Below, one piece after another: positions 44,928-51,858 of a stretch of DNA of 51,858 nt (position 1 is its first letter; every line of letters begins with the position of its first letter). Position numbers and translations under genes: made by a program. The stretch is from an uncultured Alphaproteobacteria bacterium. GTDB taxonomy: Bacteria > Pseudomonadota > Alphaproteobacteria > RF32 > CAG-239. The stretch lies in the NCBI GenBank assembly GCA_944392225.1, contig CALXWB010000008.1, positions 1 through 51,858 on the forward strand, in the 5' to 3' direction. The notes under the pieces were generated by a model, which was not told where the DNA came from, searched no databases, and was given only the letters and a program-made list of their open reading frames with translations.

Positions 44928-47573
44928 ATGTTGGAAAAAAATTATAACCCGAAAGAATTTGAAGAAAAAATTTATGCCGATTGGGAGATGAGTGGCGATT
45001 TCAAACCCGACATGCGCTCTTCGTCCGAGGCTTTTTCGATTGTGATCCCGCCACCGAACGTTACCGGCGTTTTGCATATGGGACATGCCTTGGATGATAC
45101 GTTGCAAGATATTCTCATTCGCTATAATCGTATGCTTGGCAAAAAAGTTTTGTGGCAACCGGGAACAGACCACGCCGGCATTGCCACCCAAATGGTGGTT
45201 GAGAGAAACCTGGCCAAAGAGGGTATCTCGCGTCATGACTTGGGCCGAGAAAAGTTTATCGAAACCGTTTGGAAATGGAGAGAACAATCCGGCGGAACCA
45301 TCTGCCGCCAATTGCGCCGCTTGGGTGCCTCTTGCGATTGGAGCCGCGAGCGCTTTACCATGGACGAGGGCTTGAGCCGCGCCGTTCGCAAAATCTTTGT
45401 TCAAATGTATAAAGACGGGTTGATTTTCAAAGCCAAAAAGCTTGTCAACTGGGATTCCAAATTGCAAACCGCCGTTTCTGATTTGGAAGTTGTTCAAAAA
45501 GAAACCGTTGGCAAAATGTATTACTATCGTTATCCGATTGAAGGCGAAGAGGGGCAATATATCCAAATTGCCACCACACGTCCCGAAACCATGTTTGGCG
45601 ATACCGCAGTTGCCGTTTCCAAAGACAATGAAAAATTGAAACACCTGATTGGCAAAAACTGCATTTTGCCGATAATCAATCGCGCGATTCCGATTATTGC
45701 CGATGAGCATGCCGACCCGGAAAAAGGCACCGGCGCGGTTAAAATCACCCCGGCACACGACTTTAACGACTTTGAAGTTGGCAAACGTCATAACCTGCCG
45801 ATGATTAATATCTTGAATCCCGATGCCACCTTGAACGAGAATACCCCGTTTGCGGGCATGACCACGATGGAAGCCAGAGCCAAAACCATTGAAAAATTAA
45901 CCGAGCTCGGCTTGATGGACAAGATTGAAGATCACCCGATGGTTATTCCTTATGGTGACAGAACCGGCGTTGTTATTGAACCTTTGATGACCGACCAATG
46001 GTTTGTAGATGCGCCCACCTTGGCCAAAGAGGCGATTCGCGTGGTTGAAGACGGAGAGATGGAGTTTGTTCCCAAATCTTATGAGAAAACCTATTTTGAA
46101 TGGATGAGAAACATTCAACCCTGGTGCATTTCTCGTCAGTTGTGGTGGGGCCACCAAATGCCGATTTGGTATGGCCCGGATGGTCATATCTTCTGTGAAG
46201 AAACCGCAGAAGAAGCGCAAGCTGCAGCAGATAAGTTCTATGGCAAAAAAGAAGAACTCACCAGAGAAACCGATGTTTTGGATACATGGTTTTCTTCCGG
46301 CTTGTGGGCTTTCTCAACGCTTGGTTGGCCGGATAAAACAGAGTTCTTGGATACTTTCTACCCCACTTCCGTTTTGGTAACCGGTTTTGATATTATTTTC
46401 TTCTGGCTTGCGCGTATGATGATGATGAGTATGTATGCCATGAAGCGCGTTCCGTTCAAAAAAGCCTATATCCATGGCTTGGTTCGCGATGAAAAAGGTC
46501 AGAAAATGTCAAAATCCAAGGGGAACACGGTTGATCCGATAGAAACCATTGAAAAATATGGTGCCGATGCTTTACGTTTCTTTATGGCTGCCATGGAAAC
46601 TCAAGGCCGCGATGTTAATGTAAGCGAACCGCGTATTGCCGGCTACCGTAACTTTGCTACCAAATTGTGGAATGCCGCTCGTTTCGGTGAAATGAACGAG
46701 TGTAATTTGGTAAAAGATTTTGATGAAACTAAAGTTACCTATGCCATCAATAAATGGGTTGTTGCAAAAGCAAAACAAGCAACCAAAGAAGTAACCGATA
46801 ACTTAAATTCTTTCCGCTTCTCAGATGCAGCCAACGCCGTTTACCAATTTGTTTGGGGTTCATTCTGCGATTGGTACATTGAGATGATTAAGCCGATTTT
46901 GTTCGGAGCAGATGAAGCTGCAAAGAAAGAAACCAGAGCCACATTTGCTTGGGTTTTGGATAGAATTTTGGTTATCTTGCATCCGTTTATGCCGTTTATC
47001 ACCACCGAGTTGTGGAATAACAATTACGATATGCATGGCGTTAAACTCATTCATGCCGCTTGGCCGAAAGCTGAAACCATTGATGAAAATGCTTTGAACG
47101 ATATTGACTGGGCAATTGATTTGATTACCGCCATTCGTTCTCTGCGTGCGTCAATGAATTTGCCGGCCGGCGCCAAATTGACGGTATATCTGAAAGATGC
47201 CAATGCAAAATCTGCAGAAAACTTGCAAAGATTCAATCAAATCATTTGTGCTTTGGCTCGTTTGGAAAAATTGGAAACTTTTGCCACGGGTGCCGAGATG
47301 AGCAAAGATATGGTTCAAAGCGTTTTCAAAGAAGCCACAATTTTGCTGCCGTTGAAAGGCGTGGTTGACTTTGCTGCCGAAAGAGAACGCTTGAATAAAG
47401 AGTTGGCTAATTTGAACAAAAACTTGGAAGGCTATGCCAAAAAGCTGAGTAACCCAAGCTTTGTTGAAAGAGCGCCGGCTGCGGTTGTTGAAGAAGAAAA
47501 ACGCCGTCAGGCCGAAGCTTTGGAAAACAAAGCCAAGGTTGAAGCAGCTCTGGCAAGAATAGCCAATTTCTAA
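44928..47573 (+). CDS. valS: valyl-tRNA synthetase
   Basis: 881 aa. Class I synthetase with HIGH (PPNVTGVLHMGHAL), the editing domain (TTRPETMFGDTAVAV, HDFNDFEVGKRHNLP), KMSKS (GQKMSKSKGNTVDP), the anticodon-binding domain, and the C-terminal coiled coil (AERERLNKELANLNKNLEGY). Full length. The Shine-Dalgarno is weak. Confidence 0.97.
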   Translation: MLEKNYNPKEFEEKIYADWEMSGDFKPDMRSSSEAFSIVIPPPNVTGVLHMGHALDDTLQDILIRYNRMLGKKVLWQPGTDHAGIATQMVVERNLAKEGISRHDLGREKFIETVWKWREQSGGTICRQLRRLGASCDWSRERFTMDEGLSRAVRKIFVQMYKDGLIFKAKKLVNWDSKLQTAVSDLEVVQKETVGKMYYYRYPIEGEEGQYIQIATTRPETMFGDTAVAVSKDNEKLKHLIGKNCILPIINRAIPIIADEHADPEKGTGAVKITPAHDFNDFEVGKRHNLPMINILNPDATLNENTPFAGMTTMEARAKTIEKLTELGLMDKIEDHPMVIPYGDRTGVVIEPLMTDQWFVDAPTLAKEAIRVVEDGEMEFVPKSYEKTYFEWMRNIQPWCISRQLWWGHQMPIWYGPDGHIFCEETAEEAQAAADKFYGKKEELTRETDVLDTWFSSGLWAFSTLGWPDKTEFLDTFYPTSVLVTGFDIIFFWLARMMMMSMYAMKRVPFKKAYIHGLVRDEKGQKMSKSKGNTVDPIETIEKYGADALRFFMAAMETQGRDVNVSEPRIAGYRNFATKLWNAARFGEMNECNLVKDFDETKVTYAINKWVVAKAKQATKEVTDNLNSFRFSDAANAVYQFVWGSFCDWYIEMIKPILFGADEAAKKETRATFAWVLDRILVILHPFMPFITTELWNNNYDMHGVKLIHAAWPKAETIDENALNDIDWAIDLITAIRSLRASMNLPAGAKLTVYLKDANAKSAENLQRFNQIICALARLEKLETFATGAEMSKDMVQSVFKEATILLPLKGVVDFAAERERLNKELANLNKNLEGYAKKLSNPSFVERAPAAVVEEEKRRQAEALENKAKVEAALARIANF

Positions 47574-47590
47574 ACAAGAAAAATGAAAAT

Positions 47591-47619
47591 AAAAAAGGCA
47601 CCGTTTCGGTGCCTTTTTT
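47591..47619. terminator. bidirectional terminator
   Basis: AAAAAAGGCACCG and CGGTGCCTTTTTT around a TTT loop, between valS and the convergent glycan genes. Confidence 0.9.
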
Positions 47620-47638
47620 ATTTTGAATAAAGCGCTTT

Positions 47639-48586
47639 TTAGAATAAAGAATTCCAAAAAGAATGAATTTTTTTATAAGCATCTTCCGTAAAATCTGCAC
47701 TATTAATTTGCCATTTTTTAAAAGTTTCATCGGAAGCGTTTAGATAGGCAGACAAAGCACTTTGCGGATTTTCAAATATAAATTCAGAATCTAATCCCGC
47801 ATCTTGGAACATAGATTTTATTTTCCATGTATTTGATTCAATGGCAAAAGTAGGAAGTTTAAGCATTAAAGCCATACAGCAAGCGTGAAAACGTCCGGAA
47901 ATTAAAGCCTTGTATGGAAGGAGTTGTTCGGCGTTCTCTAAATGCAAAAAATGAAGACGATGCATAAAAAGATCCGGAAGATAACGCCAGTTTCTTTTTT
48001 GCTTTTGCCAATGTTTGTGATACATAAAAAATAAATCACAATTTTCCTTTTTAGAAATTTTAATGAGCTCTGCCGTAGTATTCTTTTTTACGCTATCTAT
48101 AACCGCTAAATTTTTATAAGGGTGATAATCCAGTTTTTTTAATTCTGGTAAAGAATAAAAAGACAAATCAGGAACATTAAAGGCATTCGTGCACCCGTCT
48201 TTTATGGCTTCTTGGTAAGAAAAAGATTCTCTAAAGGAACAAGCATCAAAGACGGATAAATATTTTTTATTTTGGTGGTTATTTTGCCAAACGGCATTAA
48301 CCAAAAACACTTTTTTGTTAAGTTCTTTGGCGAGTTTTGCCTTTTCGAGCCAGAGTGTTCCGGCATCATCATGCAGAGTACCTTCGCCGTTTAAGATGAC
48401 GATATCGGCAGATTTTATTTTTTTGCAAAATTCGGCTTGATCAAAATCAGCTTGACAATCCGTATCGGAAAAAACAATTTCACAATTATTTTGTTTGCAA
48501 AGATTATTTATATTTTGCACGACATGGATGCATCCCCAATGACCAAAATCACGTGTTGTATCGTTTAATAAGGCAGCTTTAAGCAT
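47639..48586 (-). CDS. polysaccharide pyruvyltransferase-family protein
   Basis: 315 aa. The family (PF04230) transfers pyruvyl groups from PEP to sugars of exopolysaccharides, though some members do other sugar chemistry. It begins LLNDTTRDFGHWGCI, has the nucleotide-fold segment ADIVILNGEGTLHDD, and the C-terminal signature ALISGRFHACCMALMLKLPT followed by AIESNTWKIKSMFQDAGL. Starts two bases after the GT29-like gene, with AGG in that gene's last codons, so the two are one operon. Probably cytosolic, modifying an envelope glycan. Confidence 0.85.
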   Translation of the reverse strand: MLKAALLNDTTRDFGHWGCIHVVQNINNLCKQNNCEIVFSDTDCQADFDQAEFCKKIKSADIVILNGEGTLHDDAGTLWLEKAKLAKELNKKVFLVNAVWQNNHQNKKYLSVFDACSFRESFSYQEAIKDGCTNAFNVPDLSFYSLPELKKLDYHPYKNLAVIDSVKKNTTAELIKISKKENCDLFFMYHKHWQKQKRNWRYLPDLFMHRLHFLHLENAEQLLPYKALISGRFHACCMALMLKLPTFAIESNTWKIKSMFQDAGLDSEFIFENPQSALSAYLNASDETFKKWQINSADFTEDAYKKIHSFWNSLF

Positions 48587-48588
48587 GA

Positions 48589-49599
48589 TTAAACCTCAAA
48601 AATTTTCCTTAATACAGCATTCTCTAAATCAAAATTATGATGTCCGTTTTTACGGAATTTTTTAATTGTGCGAGCAGATCTTTTTTGAAAATAATGATCA
48701 TAGTAGTTTGAAGCGTTCTCTAAAAAAGAAAAGCCAAAAATATTTTCTTTGCTTAAAGGACACAAACCATGAAAATGGCAAAGAGCAGTCATTCCGGAAG
48801 AAGGATAGACCACGCCAAACTGTTTAAGATTCTTTTTATAAGTATCGCCAATATAAGAAATAGAATTTAATGTTTCCAAATTTTTGCAAATATATTCTAA
48901 ACATTTGGGCTGCAATTTTGTATGTTTAAGATCAACATTGTAGAGGATATAGTCCATTTTTTTGAGCTCATCCAGAGGGCGGTTAACAATATCATTTGCT
49001 TGGCAGCACACCCAAATGTTGGTTTTAGATCCATAATCAGCTTCAAAATCTTGAGTACGAAAATTATTAAAACGCACCACAATATCAGCAGCATCAATTT
49101 GGTTGCCTTTTCTTTTTTCAATCAAATTTGGAGAGTTTCCGACAATAGCCAATTTTTTATTTTGAAGCAGTTTTTCCAAAGAGTTGTTGGTACGATTTTC
49201 TTCCAAGGTTTTGAAAGCATGGGCACATTGTTTGACTTTATCATCAGCCAGACCAAGTTTGTCAGTCAAGCAAGCAACCAAAGGAAACGAGGAGATATGT
49301 TCAAGACCAAACTTATTTATATAATTTTTAAGGACCTCAATGGCTTCATTTTCCTTATCATTTTCAATGAGAGTTGAAGCTAAAATCAAGAAGAATTCTT
49401 TATTTTCAGGGCGCTGAGCTTCATCTTGGTGAATAAGCTTTTTAAGTTTAAGTTCAAGTTCCTGAGGTTGAAAATTGGTTTGCCATTCTTCCATAAGCTT
49501 ATGCAAAAATTGGTCTGATTTTACCTTATATTTGATTTTAAAACCCAAAATTGAAAAAATGATTTTATTTCCGTTTCGGGACTTATTAAAAAAACGCAT
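48589..49599 (-). CDS. GT29 sialyltransferase-like glycosyltransferase
   Basis: 336 aa. Residues about 1-140: a basic start (NGNKIIFSILGFKIKYK) and helical, TPR-like segments (FLILASTLIENDKENEAIEV). The C-terminal ~190 residues show the order of sialylmotifs: L (IVGNSPNL at 152-159, then VVRFNNF at 174-180), S (PSSGMTALCHFHGL at 266-279), and the VS-type HxxxxE (His321 to Glu326). GT29 enzymes use CMP-sialic acid and are best known from animals. The acceptor, and whether the donor is a bacterial nonulosonate, are unknown; no CMP-sialic acid genes lie in the window. First gene of a two-gene operon, with AAGGA before the ATG. Confidence 0.82.
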   Translation of the reverse strand: MRFFNKSRNGNKIIFSILGFKIKYKVKSDQFLHKLMEEWQTNFQPQELELKLKKLIHQDEAQRPENKEFFLILASTLIENDKENEAIEVLKNYINKFGLEHISSFPLVACLTDKLGLADDKVKQCAHAFKTLEENRTNNSLEKLLQNKKLAIVGNSPNLIEKRKGNQIDAADIVVRFNNFRTQDFEADYGSKTNIWVCCQANDIVNRPLDELKKMDYILYNVDLKHTKLQPKCLEYICKNLETLNSISYIGDTYKKNLKQFGVVYPSSGMTALCHFHGLCPLSKENIFGFSFLENASNYYDHYFQKRSARTIKKFRKNGHHNFDLENAVLRKIFEV

Positions 49600-49745
49600 T
49601 TTTAATCCTTTTCAAAAGCATAAACACGCAAAATATGATAAATAAATGCGGCTAAAAATCAAGAAATTTAAAATTAGGAAGAGGATAGAATTGAGGCTTT
49701 GTAATTTATAAAATTTTATGTTAATATAAACACAAGAGGAAAATA

Positions 49746-50393
49746 ATGAAATTAGATTATCAAAAAATACAAACCTACAATCAGATGTTTGCGCGCTGGA
49801 AAGAAGAGCTTTTTCCTAAAGCAGAATATGCGCACGGCAACGAATGTTGCTTTGCCTTTGCCCATCTGCTTGCCAAAAAGGCCAAAGAAGAGGGGATGGT
49901 ACCTCTCAAAATCTGGTGCCTGAAATCTAAAGGAAAAGATTGGGTGGAGGTCAATTTCCCGGCAGAAAACGAGCAAGGCTTTGAACCGCAAAAATGGGCA
50001 GGCTATCATGTGGCTTTGGCACTTGATTTACCTATATATCAAGATTCGCCAAAAACCGAGCGTTTGGTTTTTGACCCGGTGGTCTTTAAAGAGGTTGTCC
50101 GAGAAAAAGATTGGATAACGGCCTTAAACACGGTTCCTGAATATATAACCTATTCCGGCTGCAAATTCGGCCAAGCCGGACTAAGTGATACAAGCTTTTA
50201 CGGCGGCAGCGGTTATTGGTTGGATAAAAACCCTAAAATAGATTTGGATAAGCATGCTTTGCTGCATATCAAAAGTATAGATCTTAAAACAAAAGAACAA
50301 AATTTGCTTGGCTCTCCGCTCAGTGTTTTGGCCAGAAGAGAAATGCGGCAAAAAGCTCTGCCCATATCAAAAGAAAAAAGCGTTGAACTTTAG
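49746..50393 (+). CDS. protein-glutaminase-like (Gln deamidase) protein
   Basis: 215 aa. Papain/transglutaminase-fold triad arranged as in bacterial protein-glutaminases: Cys35 (ECCFAFAHLL; Cys34 alternative), His88 (WAGYHVALAL) and Asp110 (LVFDPVVF), with KIW between as in the family. Such enzymes deamidate protein glutamines; some are secreted toxins. No signal peptide is seen, so it is either cytosolic or exported another way. AGAGGA precedes the ATG. Its last codons (KSVEL) are half of a palindromic terminator and it overlaps the convergent membrane-protein gene by four bases. Confidence 0.72.
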   Translation: MKLDYQKIQTYNQMFARWKEELFPKAEYAHGNECCFAFAHLLAKKAKEEGMVPLKIWCLKSKGKDWVEVNFPAENEQGFEPQKWAGYHVALALDLPIYQDSPKTERLVFDPVVFKEVVREKDWITALNTVPEYITYSGCKFGQAGLSDTSFYGGSGYWLDKNPKIDLDKHALLHIKSIDLKTKEQNLLGSPLSVLARREMRQKALPISKEKSVEL

Positions 50394-50409
50394 AGTTCAA
50401 CGCTTTTTT
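50374..50409. terminator. palindromic terminator encoding both gene ends
   Basis: AAAAAAGCGTTGAACT (50374-50389) and AGTTCAACGCTTTTTT (50394-50409) pair perfectly around TTAG. Both convergent ORFs use it as their last codons, so both proteins end in EKSVEL. The stops TAG (plus) and TAA (minus) lie in the loop. Confidence 0.92.
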
Positions 50410-51139
50410 CTTTAATCTTGGAAAAGTGAAAAGTCAGGAGTTTGGTTCCGCTTTTCAAAAAATAATCAAACCAGACAGATGCCAAAAGCATGCTGCAGAA
50501 AAGGTTTGTTGCCGTAGTGGCAATGATACTGCTGTCGTCTATATTTTCTTTAAGATCTTCCAAGCCATCCATAATCAGAACAAAATCTTGAATTTCAATA
50601 ACCATAAAGCAAAAGGCGATGAAAGCCCAGAAAATGTTCAAACCAAGCCCTAAAGCATCAATATCGGAAGCAAGGCTATAGAAGAATTGAAAAGCCAAGC
50701 CGCCAGCCATCAATATCCATAAGGGAAGAAAAAAGCCTCTTAAGTCATGTTGCAAAAACATAACCACAACACAAGCCAAGAGCAACAAAACGCATCCGAC
50801 TATAAAAGCAATGATAATCGGCCAATATCCATTCTCCAATATGGATAGGCAAACCCGCACGGCAAAGGCCGGCGCTAAAATATAGAACAAAGACATGGAG
50901 TGCACTTTTGGGGTGTTGATTCTTTTGGAATAGAAAATACAAGCCACTAAAAGAACACCTGAGACCAAGAAAGTCAATCCCGTTGGGATATATTCGCCTT
51001 TATTGCTTAAGGAATAAAAGGCATCTCTAATCCTGGGAACATAAGCTAAGACACAACCGATAACAAGTGTGAAAAAGCTCAGTTCAAAAACCAGTCGACA
51101 TATCCGGCCGAGTTTTTTAAAAATGTAATATTCTTGCAT
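50390..51139 (-). CDS. multi-pass membrane protein of unknown function
   Basis: 249 aa, about seven hydrophobic segments (for example LVFELSFFTLVIGCVLAYV, LTFLVSGVLLVACIFYS, IIIAFIVGCVLLLLACVVVM, GLGLNIFWAFIAFCFMVIE). The block NIFWAFIAFCFMVIEIQDF and the later ATNLFCSML recur in the neighbouring paralogue. No transporter or enzyme motif is recognised. No Shine-Dalgarno is visible before ATG 51139. Its end overlaps the glutaminase-like gene. Confidence 0.75.
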   Translation of the reverse strand: MQEYYIFKKLGRICRLVFELSFFTLVIGCVLAYVPRIRDAFYSLSNKGEYIPTGLTFLVSGVLLVACIFYSKRINTPKVHSMSLFYILAPAFAVRVCLSILENGYWPIIIAFIVGCVLLLLACVVVMFLQHDLRGFFLPLWILMAGGLAFQFFYSLASDIDALGLGLNIFWAFIAFCFMVIEIQDFVLIMDGLEDLKENIDDSSIIATTATNLFCSMLLASVWFDYFLKSGTKLLTFHFSKIKEKSVEL

Positions 51140-51204
51140 AGATAATAATAAAATAAATTATTAATATTTTAACTCTGATATAATTTACTTTTGTCTAAAT
51201 TGCA

Positions 51205-51237
51205 ACAAAAAAACTCCGAACTTTAAGGTTCGGAGTT
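51205..51237 (-). terminator. terminator overlapping the end of the last gene
   Basis: On the minus strand AACTCCGAAC pairs with GTTCGGAGTT, followed by seven T. The left arm is made of the final codons (NSEP) of the membrane-protein gene. Confidence 0.85.
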
Positions 51238-51858
51238 ATGGCTTGGAAGTTTCAGCCATCTGAATGTCGTAATTTTCAAAACAATACGCAATGAATCAAA
51301 AACAGCGCCAAAAAGAAGCAGATCGCAAAAGAGGTTGATCGTCATAGCATGGGCCAAATCATCAACATCTTCAGCTTTTTCCAATTGCATAACATTAATT
51401 TTGAAGTCTTGCACCTCTAAAACGGCAAAGGCAAAAGCAATAGCCGCCCAGAAAATATCTCCCCAAAGTTCAAAAGGTTTTGTTATTTCATAAAAGTTGC
51501 ATACCAGCAAGACAATGCATGCCAAGGCATATATAGGAAATAAGAGGGCAGACAACACCGGGCGTAGATCGGTTTTTGCATTTATGCCGCAATATACGGC
51601 CACAATGAGCATAACAAAACCGCCGATAAACCAATAGAGAACATAGTCAAAACCATATTCCGTTGCCGAGATAGAGAGTTTTATTCCCATCAAAATAGCC
51701 AAGAGATGCGTAAAACCCATCTTAACCACTTTTTTTCTATGAATCTGAATATTATACCAGAGAGCCAAAAGCAGCACGGCAATAATCAGGAGAAAAAGAC
51801 CTCTCGTCAAAACGGGGATTTTGTCAGGACTTTGTGCAATCAAAGCATACCACTCAGG
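51223..51858 (-). CDS. multi-pass membrane protein, paralogue of its neighbour, 5' end outside the window
   Basis: At least 211 codons; the frame stays open to the window edge (…PEWYALIAQSPDKIP), so the TTG at 51843 is not a real start. It aligns with the protein at 50390: LTRGLFLLIIAVLLLALWY matches that protein's second hydrophobic segment, and DIFWAAIAFAFAVLEVQDF matches NIFWAFIAFCFMVIEIQDF, with TINLFCDLL near the end. The first transmembrane helix is therefore missing beyond the edge. Function unknown; likely a tandem duplication. Confidence 0.75.
   Translation of the reverse strand, partial: PEWYALIAQSPDKIPVLTRGLFLLIIAVLLLALWYNIQIHRKKVVKMGFTHLLAILMGIKLSISATEYGFDYVLYWFIGGFVMLIVAVYCGINAKTDLRPVLSALLFPIYALACIVLLVCNFYEITKPFELWGDIFWAAIAFAFAVLEVQDFKINVMQLEKAEDVDDLAHAMTINLFCDLLLFGAVFDSLRIVLKITTFRWLKLPSHNSEP

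Overview
The window reads as chromosomal DNA of an AT-rich alphaproteobacterium. The lineage call rests on several independent markers: two flagellins with the alphaproteobacterial N-terminus (SLTASMRSNLLSLQ), a PopZ/DUF2497 protein between tolC and valS, a DUF4167 protein just after prmC and upstream of clpB, a LexA operator of the GTTC-N7-GTTC type, and RpoH. Low GC content and many lineage-specific orphan genes would suit a host-associated (for example gut) clade, but that is inference. No rRNA, CRISPR array, transposase or phage genes were seen; there is one complete tRNA.

Layout. 1-2.4 kb: flagellin 1 with a structured leader. 2.4-8.7 kb: nitroreductase, then a minus-strand envelope quality-control operon (hflK-hflC-degP-holC), divergent mrp, then lexA. 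8.7-13.4 kb: an exported orphan, lysS, a YibQ-type deacetylase-like protein and a Tpx homologue whose peroxidatic cysteine is serine. 13.4-16.5 kb: tRNA-Glu followed by a palindrome-rich, low-GC accessory stretch with a transglutaminase-like protein, a small membrane protein and a frameshifted orphan. 16.5-25.3 kb: small orphans, Hsp20, a glycine-zipper lipoprotein, asnS, rpoH, prmC, DUF4167 and a metallophosphoesterase. 25.3-30.6 kb: clpB and flagellin 2. 30.6-37.1 kb: argS, a lipoprotein, a second nitroreductase, gapA-pgk. 37.1-47.6 kb: two orphans, glgP, tolC-popZ-valS. 47.6-51.9 kb: a two-gene glycan unit (pyruvyltransferase-like plus GT29 sialyltransferase-like), a protein-glutaminase-like protein, and two paralogous membrane proteins, the last running off the window edge.

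How the parts relate. Proteostasis is well represented (RpoH, ClpB with a heat-shock-type promoter, Hsp20, DegP, HflKC). Gene ends are marked by very regular intrinsic terminators, often bidirectional between convergent genes and in several cases built from the last codons of the genes themselves.

Most interesting: (1) the two flagellins share almost identical leaders and terminal domains but carry unrelated, AT-rich central domains that look like beta-helices; (2) the Cys-to-Ser Tpx; (3) the bacterial GT29-like sialyltransferase beside a pyruvyltransferase; (4) two papain/transglutaminase-fold proteins with intact-looking catalytic triads; (5) a lexA promoter in which LexA operator, -10 box and the upstream gene's terminator share bases.
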